This document shows, in pieces, positions 40,601-44,008 of a stretch of DNA of 44,008 bases (position 1 is its first letter; each line of letters starts with the position of its first letter). Position numbers and translations under genes: made by a program. Below the pieces are notes generated by a model, which did not search any database, had not been told where the DNA came from, and saw nothing but the letters and a program-made list of their open reading frames with translations. This stretch comes from CAYMKL01 sp964390805 (GTDB taxonomy: Bacteria; Chloroflexota; Anaerolineae; VGOG01), in assembly GCA_964390805.1 (NCBI GenBank), contig CAYMKL010000048.1:1-44008 (forward strand), read 5' to 3'.

Positions 40601-41308
40601 CTAGGTCAACTCCTCTGCGATCTGGACCAACTGGTGAGGCTCCCGGATAGTCACCCGGCGTCGTTTGGTCTGAACCAGGCCCTTCTTCCTGAATCGGCTC
40701 ATAGTGCGGATGGCCGTCTCTACGGTGGTGCCGGCCATTTCGGCGATGTCTTGGCGGGTGAGGGGCAACTCAATAGTGATGCCATCCTCGGACGACGACC
40801 CTGTGGTCGCCGCCAATTTCAGAAGGATGCGGGCGATGCGCCTTTCGACCCGCTCGACAGCCATGCTTTTGATCGTCTCCTGAGCCTCCCGCAACTGACG
40901 CCCCTGTTCCTCGATCACCCTCAGCGTCAGGGCAGGGTATTGCTTCAAGAGACGGAGGTAGTCGTCCTGGTGAATAATGGCCATCACCGTCGGCTCCATG
41001 GCTTGGGCGGTGACCGGGTGAGGTTCCTCATTGAAAGCAGCCGCCTCGCCGAGCATCTCCCCAGGCGCGATCAAGTCCAAGACCACGTCCTTGCCAGTCC
41101 CCGAGTGCTTGATCATCTTCACCCGTCCCTCCAGGACAACCCCAAGCCAGGAGGAAGGATCACCCTCGAAAAAGATGTACTCATCTTTTCCAAAGCGCTT
41201 TTTAACGAACAGATCCTTGACCTTCTCCCAATCGCGTGGCGACAAGGAAGACAGGATGGGTATCTCCTCAAGCATCGTTTTTCTCGCGTGCCTCTCGGTC
41301 TGATCCAT
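40601..41308 (-). CDS. Crp/Fnr-family transcription regulator
   Basis: 235 residues from ATG 41308 (MDQTERHARKTMLEEIPILS). A cyclic-nucleotide-binding-type domain (FGKDEYIFFEGDPSSWLGVV, LDLIAPGEMLGEAAAFNEEP) is followed by the long dimer helix and the Crp-type helix-turn-helix (LPLTRQDIAEMAGTTVETAI, RTMSRFRKKGLV). No N-terminal cysteine set for an Fnr Fe-S cluster is visible, so it senses something else. It is convergent with the sulfur cluster and starts five bases after the stop of the exported dockerin gene. It may regulate the nifS-like promoter. Confidence 0.92.
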   Translation of the reverse strand: MDQTERHARKTMLEEIPILSSLSPRDWEKVKDLFVKKRFGKDEYIFFEGDPSSWLGVVLEGRVKMIKHSGTGKDVVLDLIAPGEMLGEAAAFNEEPHPVTAQAMEPTVMAIIHQDDYLRLLKQYPALTLRVIEEQGRQLREAQETIKSMAVERVERRIARILLKLAATTGSSSEDGITIELPLTRQDIAEMAGTTVETAIRTMSRFRKKGLVQTKRRRVTIREPHQLVQIAEELT

Positions 41309-41313
41309 CCTAC

Positions 41314-44008
41314 TTATCCGCAGGTCTCTCCCCAATGCACCGCCACCAGCATAACATCCATGATGTCAACGTCGCAGTCGTCATCCAAGTCGTAGCGGGC
41401 CTCGTAGTTAGGCGTCTCAGGGTTGTTGTCGGGATCGGGGTTATCACACGAGGTGTCCCATCGGCTGGCAACGAGCATTATATCCTCAACGTCCACCTTG
41501 CCATCACCGTTGAGGTCACCAAAGAGGACACAAGGCGTGCTAGTCGGCGTCGGGGTGGGCGTAGGTGTGCCGGTCGGTGTGGAGGTAGGCGTGGCGGTGC
41601 TGGTTGGGGTAGGAGTCGCCGTCCCGCACACAGGGTCAATAAGAATGATGCTCTCGTGATAATCATTTTGAGTCTCGCTGCACGTGTCGAAGGCGATGGT
41701 CTGCAGAGTATAGTCGCCAGGGATGGCGCCCACAGGCAGGTGCAGCGACAGGGATACTTCGTTGTCCTGATCGGGGCCGTAAAAGGTCGTGGTCTCTGAA
41801 GCACCGCTCAGGTAACTGCCCACGGCATTGAGGACGTGGACCTCAACCCTGACCTCCTGGCTGGCCAGCGTGGTGCGTAGTGTCATCACCACGTTCACTG
41901 CCGAACCCGGCAGATAGCAAGCTCTGTCTGGAACAAGCGAGAGGATGGACGCTGCGCCGCCGCCACCGTCAAGGGCCAACTGTCCCCAATCAACGCCGGC
42001 GCAGGCATCGCAATTGTCAACATCAATGTTTACCTGGACCAGGTTGTTGCCTGGTTGTATCAACGCAGGGTCAATGTCGAAGACAGAGGTGCTCCAGGTT
42101 TTGTCGGCTCCGGCCAGGTAGCCAACGAATTCCCCGTTGAAATAGACCTCGTCCCGCTCAACACACTCCGGTGGATCCGCTGGATCACCCCCCTCGTCCA
42201 CATCCCAGGCCCGCAGACTGAGCTGTGCCATCTCGAAAGCAGCCCCCCCTCTCTCCCCCCCAACGCCTGCCCTGAGCAAGGCCTGCCCTGAGCCCTGCCG
42301 AAGGGTCGAAGGATTGGGGGGGAAGGCTGGCGAAAACGAGGGTACCAGGAAGTTGAACTCGACAGGGTGCTGCGGATCGGTCTTGAACAGGCAGCCAGAG
42401 TCGGCGTACAGATCATCATCCGCGCAACCCATGCGGTCATTGTTCTCGTTGTCCTCGGCAGTGATAGAGACTGTCCCCACGCCGGGGCAGGCGGAGCAAC
42501 TTATGTCGAGGGTATAGCTGCCTGAGTCCCGCTTGTATCCCTCCACCACGATGTAGTAGGGGCCCGGAGGAGTATTACTGGAGCTGGCGGTGTGATCGCC
42601 ATAGGCCAGGGTGGTGTCCTCGTCGCAAGAGGATAGCATGAACACATCCAGGTCTACCCCGATGTCCATGCCGCTGAGGGCAGCGGTAATGTCACCGCTG
42701 CCCTCGGTCGTCAGGACGTAGACCTCTTCGGGGCCGCTTTCATCCCAACTGGAGCAATTGTAGTAGGTGACGTCGGAGTTCGCCCCCGTCGTATTCCCTT
42801 GGTATGAACCCCCACAGCTTGCGGAAACGGCAGCGCCGCAATCCAGACTTTTAGCGCACTTCACCCTCAAGGTGTAGCTACCCGAGGCTCCCTCGTACCC
42901 ATCCACCACGATGTAGTAAGTACCAGGAGGCGCGTTTCTGTATTTAGCAGCGTTGTCGCCATAGGCGAGGCAGCTCATGGCATCGCAGGAGGACAGGATG
43001 AACACGTCCAGGTCCACCGATATGTCCATGTCATCGAGAGTGGCAATTATGTCGCCGCTGGTTTCGGTGGTTAAGACGTAGACGTCTTCCGGACCGCTCT
43101 CCTGCCAGGGACGGACGCAGTTGTAGTAAGTAACATTGGAGGGTGCGTCCGTCGTATCTCCCTGATACGTGCCCCCGCAGCTTGTGGCAACGGCAGCGCT
43201 GCAATCCAAATCGGGAGCTGTGCCCACACCGAGGATCACGTAGTAACTGGAATAACTGCATGCCCCCGCAGTCGGCGTCACATTCATGACGATCAGAGTT
43301 AGGCTGTCGTAGTTGGAAGCATCAACCGTAACGGACCCGGAGGAAGGCGACCCGCTCATGGGGATGGGGATCGCAGTAGCTGTGCCGCCTTGCAGAGCCT
43401 CGCCCTGAGCCGTCGGGTTGAGCTTGTCGAAACCTTGTCGAAGGGCCACCAACTGGGCGGCGTAAGCGGTGCTGGCCGTCGTCCCGACCACAGAAATCTC
43501 CATCGAATCCGCAGTAGAGTCAATCTCGATGTAATCGGCTCCGTATTGCTCCACCCCATCCGGGGGCTGGTAGTGGATGGCCTCCCCAGCGAAGTCCACG
43601 CTTCCCTCAATGTAGACATCGGGATAGAACCGCGCCTCCTCGTAGCAGTAGGGGTCGTTGGCTGGACAGGTGGACATCACATAATTGGCGGCGGCGAATC
43701 CAGCAAACACCGAGGGCAGGCTGGCGCCTATGGCGGTGAGGGCATCGCCGAGGGCATCGAAACCAAAAGAGCCATAGTAACTGTCGTAGTGAACGCTGTG
43801 CTCCCAAACACTCCTGACCGTACTCTGACCCCCGTGGTGCTCAGAGACGAAGCGCATCAGAATCCAATCGGAGTACCAACGGCCTGGACGATATGGAATA
43901 GCACCAGGCAGGCAGAGGTCAGGGTCGTCGAAATGGAAGACGAGATAACTCAGGTCGCTCAAGCCTACTTTCGTGGGAACGATCTTTACCAACTTGACAC
44001 GTATGGGA
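41314..44008 (-). CDS. Exported protein with PPC domains and C-terminal dockerin (5' end outside window)
   Basis: At least 897 residues; the frame is open to the window edge, so the N-terminus and signal peptide are missing. The first ~130 residues (WYSDWILMRFVSEHHGGQST, VRSVWEHS) resemble the helical part after a secreted zinc-peptidase core. Two bacterial pre-peptidase C-terminal (PPC) domains follow, each DCxAAVxxSCGGxYQG...YYNC...EVYVLTT...DLDVFxLSSCD...YYIVVxGY. Then come a jelly-roll-like region, a Thr-Pro linker (TPTPTSTATPTSTPTG) and a C-terminal dockerin (FGDLNGDGKVDVEDIMLVAS, YDLDDDCDVDIMDVMLVAVH). Probably a secreted protease that docks on a cohesin. Two R1 repeats lie in-frame. 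Confidence 0.82.
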   Translation of the reverse strand, partial: PIRVKLVKIVPTKVGLSDLSYLVFHFDDPDLCLPGAIPYRPGRWYSDWILMRFVSEHHGGQSTVRSVWEHSVHYDSYYGSFGFDALGDALTAIGASLPSVFAGFAAANYVMSTCPANDPYCYEEARFYPDVYIEGSVDFAGEAIHYQPPDGVEQYGADYIEIDSTADSMEISVVGTTASTAYAAQLVALRQGFDKLNPTAQGEALQGGTATAIPIPMSGSPSSGSVTVDASNYDSLTLIVMNVTPTAGACSYSSYYVILGVGTAPDLDCSAAVATSCGGTYQGDTTDAPSNVTYYNCVRPWQESGPEDVYVLTTETSGDIIATLDDMDISVDLDVFILSSCDAMSCLAYGDNAAKYRNAPPGTYYIVVDGYEGASGSYTLRVKCAKSLDCGAAVSASCGGSYQGNTTGANSDVTYYNCSSWDESGPEEVYVLTTEGSGDITAALSGMDIGVDLDVFMLSSCDEDTTLAYGDHTASSSNTPPGPYYIVVEGYKRDSGSYTLDISCSACPGVGTVSITAEDNENNDRMGCADDDLYADSGCLFKTDPQHPVEFNFLVPSFSPAFPPNPSTLRQGSGQALLRAGVGGERGGAAFEMAQLSLRAWDVDEGGDPADPPECVERDEVYFNGEFVGYLAGADKTWSTSVFDIDPALIQPGNNLVQVNIDVDNCDACAGVDWGQLALDGGGGAASILSLVPDRACYLPGSAVNVVMTLRTTLASQEVRVEVHVLNAVGSYLSGASETTTFYGPDQDNEVSLSLHLPVGAIPGDYTLQTIAFDTCSETQNDYHESIILIDPVCGTATPTPTSTATPTSTPTGTPTPTPTPTSTPCVLFGDLNGDGKVDVEDIMLVASRWDTSCDNPDPDNNPETPNYEARYDLDDDCDVDIMDVMLVAVHWGETCG
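42268..42312. repeat. Dispersed repeat R1 (double copy) in the PPC/dockerin gene
   Basis: CTGCCCTGAGCAAGGCCTGC then CCTGAGCCCTGCCGAAGGGT, in-frame. On the coding strand it gives STLRQGSGQALLRAG, unlike the surrounding domain sequence. Confidence 0.8.
43402..43444. repeat. Dispersed repeat R1 in the PPC/dockerin gene
   Basis: GCCCTGAGCCGTCGGGTTGA followed by GCTTGTCGAAACCTTGTCGA and AGG, in-frame, encoding LRQGFDKLNPTAQGEAL before the first PPC domain. Confidence 0.7.

Overview
The window looks like a chromosomal segment of an uncultured, GC-rich, anaerobic bacterium, most probably a member of the Chloroflexota (Anaerolineae-like). The reasons are a DUF1461 membrane protein, a DUF2085 protein, an archaeal-type phosphoglycerate mutase, dockerin-bearing exported proteins with a VYLPL motif near the C-terminus, and a high density of short palindromic and 'stuttering' repeats both between and inside genes. 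The assignment is inference; no 16S or other marker gene is present.

Left part (1-7.4 kb). The window opens in the 3' half of a tRNA. Next come a tail-collar (microcystin-dependent) protein, a 290-bp palindromic element, an exported protein with a C-terminal anchor, and a DUF6916 protein. A threonine T-box leader with a visible ACC specifier precedes a 26-codon leader ORF and a ThrS that lacks the TGS domain. A consensus promoter then drives infC-rpmI-rplT, in which none of the three genes starts with ATG. A small retropepsin-like protein and a SPOUT rRNA methyltransferase follow.

Middle-left (7.4-14.6 kb). A DinG-type exonuclease-helicase is followed by a type II restriction-modification pair (an internally duplicated beta-class methyltransferase and an endonuclease). 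Then come EF-P on the same strand, and CarD-like and DksA-like RNA-polymerase-binding proteins on the opposite strand.

Central minus-strand block (31.1 to 15.0 kb). This is the most striking part. A sigma70-type promoter, a cyclic-di-GMP-I riboswitch and an intrinsic terminator precede four exported proteins: a beta-propeller/dockerin/di-heme cytochrome fusion, two ~2,000-residue FG-GAP proteins that are tandem paralogues, and a multiheme cytochrome. They look like one surface redox or adhesion operon under c-di-GMP control. An 87-bp hairpin repeat sits inside the P3 arm of the riboswitch. Different short repeats sit in-frame at matching places in the two giant paralogues.

Right part (31-44 kb). 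Here are a rifampicin-phosphotransferase/PEP-synthase-like protein, DUF2085 and DUF1461 membrane proteins, and an independent phosphoglycerate mutase. A sulfur-relay/Fe-S cluster follows: a NifS-like protein in which the PLP lysine appears to be replaced, IscU, a zinc ribbon, DsrE-like, TusA-like and DUF1858 proteins. A Crp/Fnr regulator and the C-terminal 2.7 kb of an exported PPC/dockerin protein complete the window. A palindrome centred near -41.5 of the predicted nifS-like promoter is a plausible site for the Crp/Fnr-type regulator.
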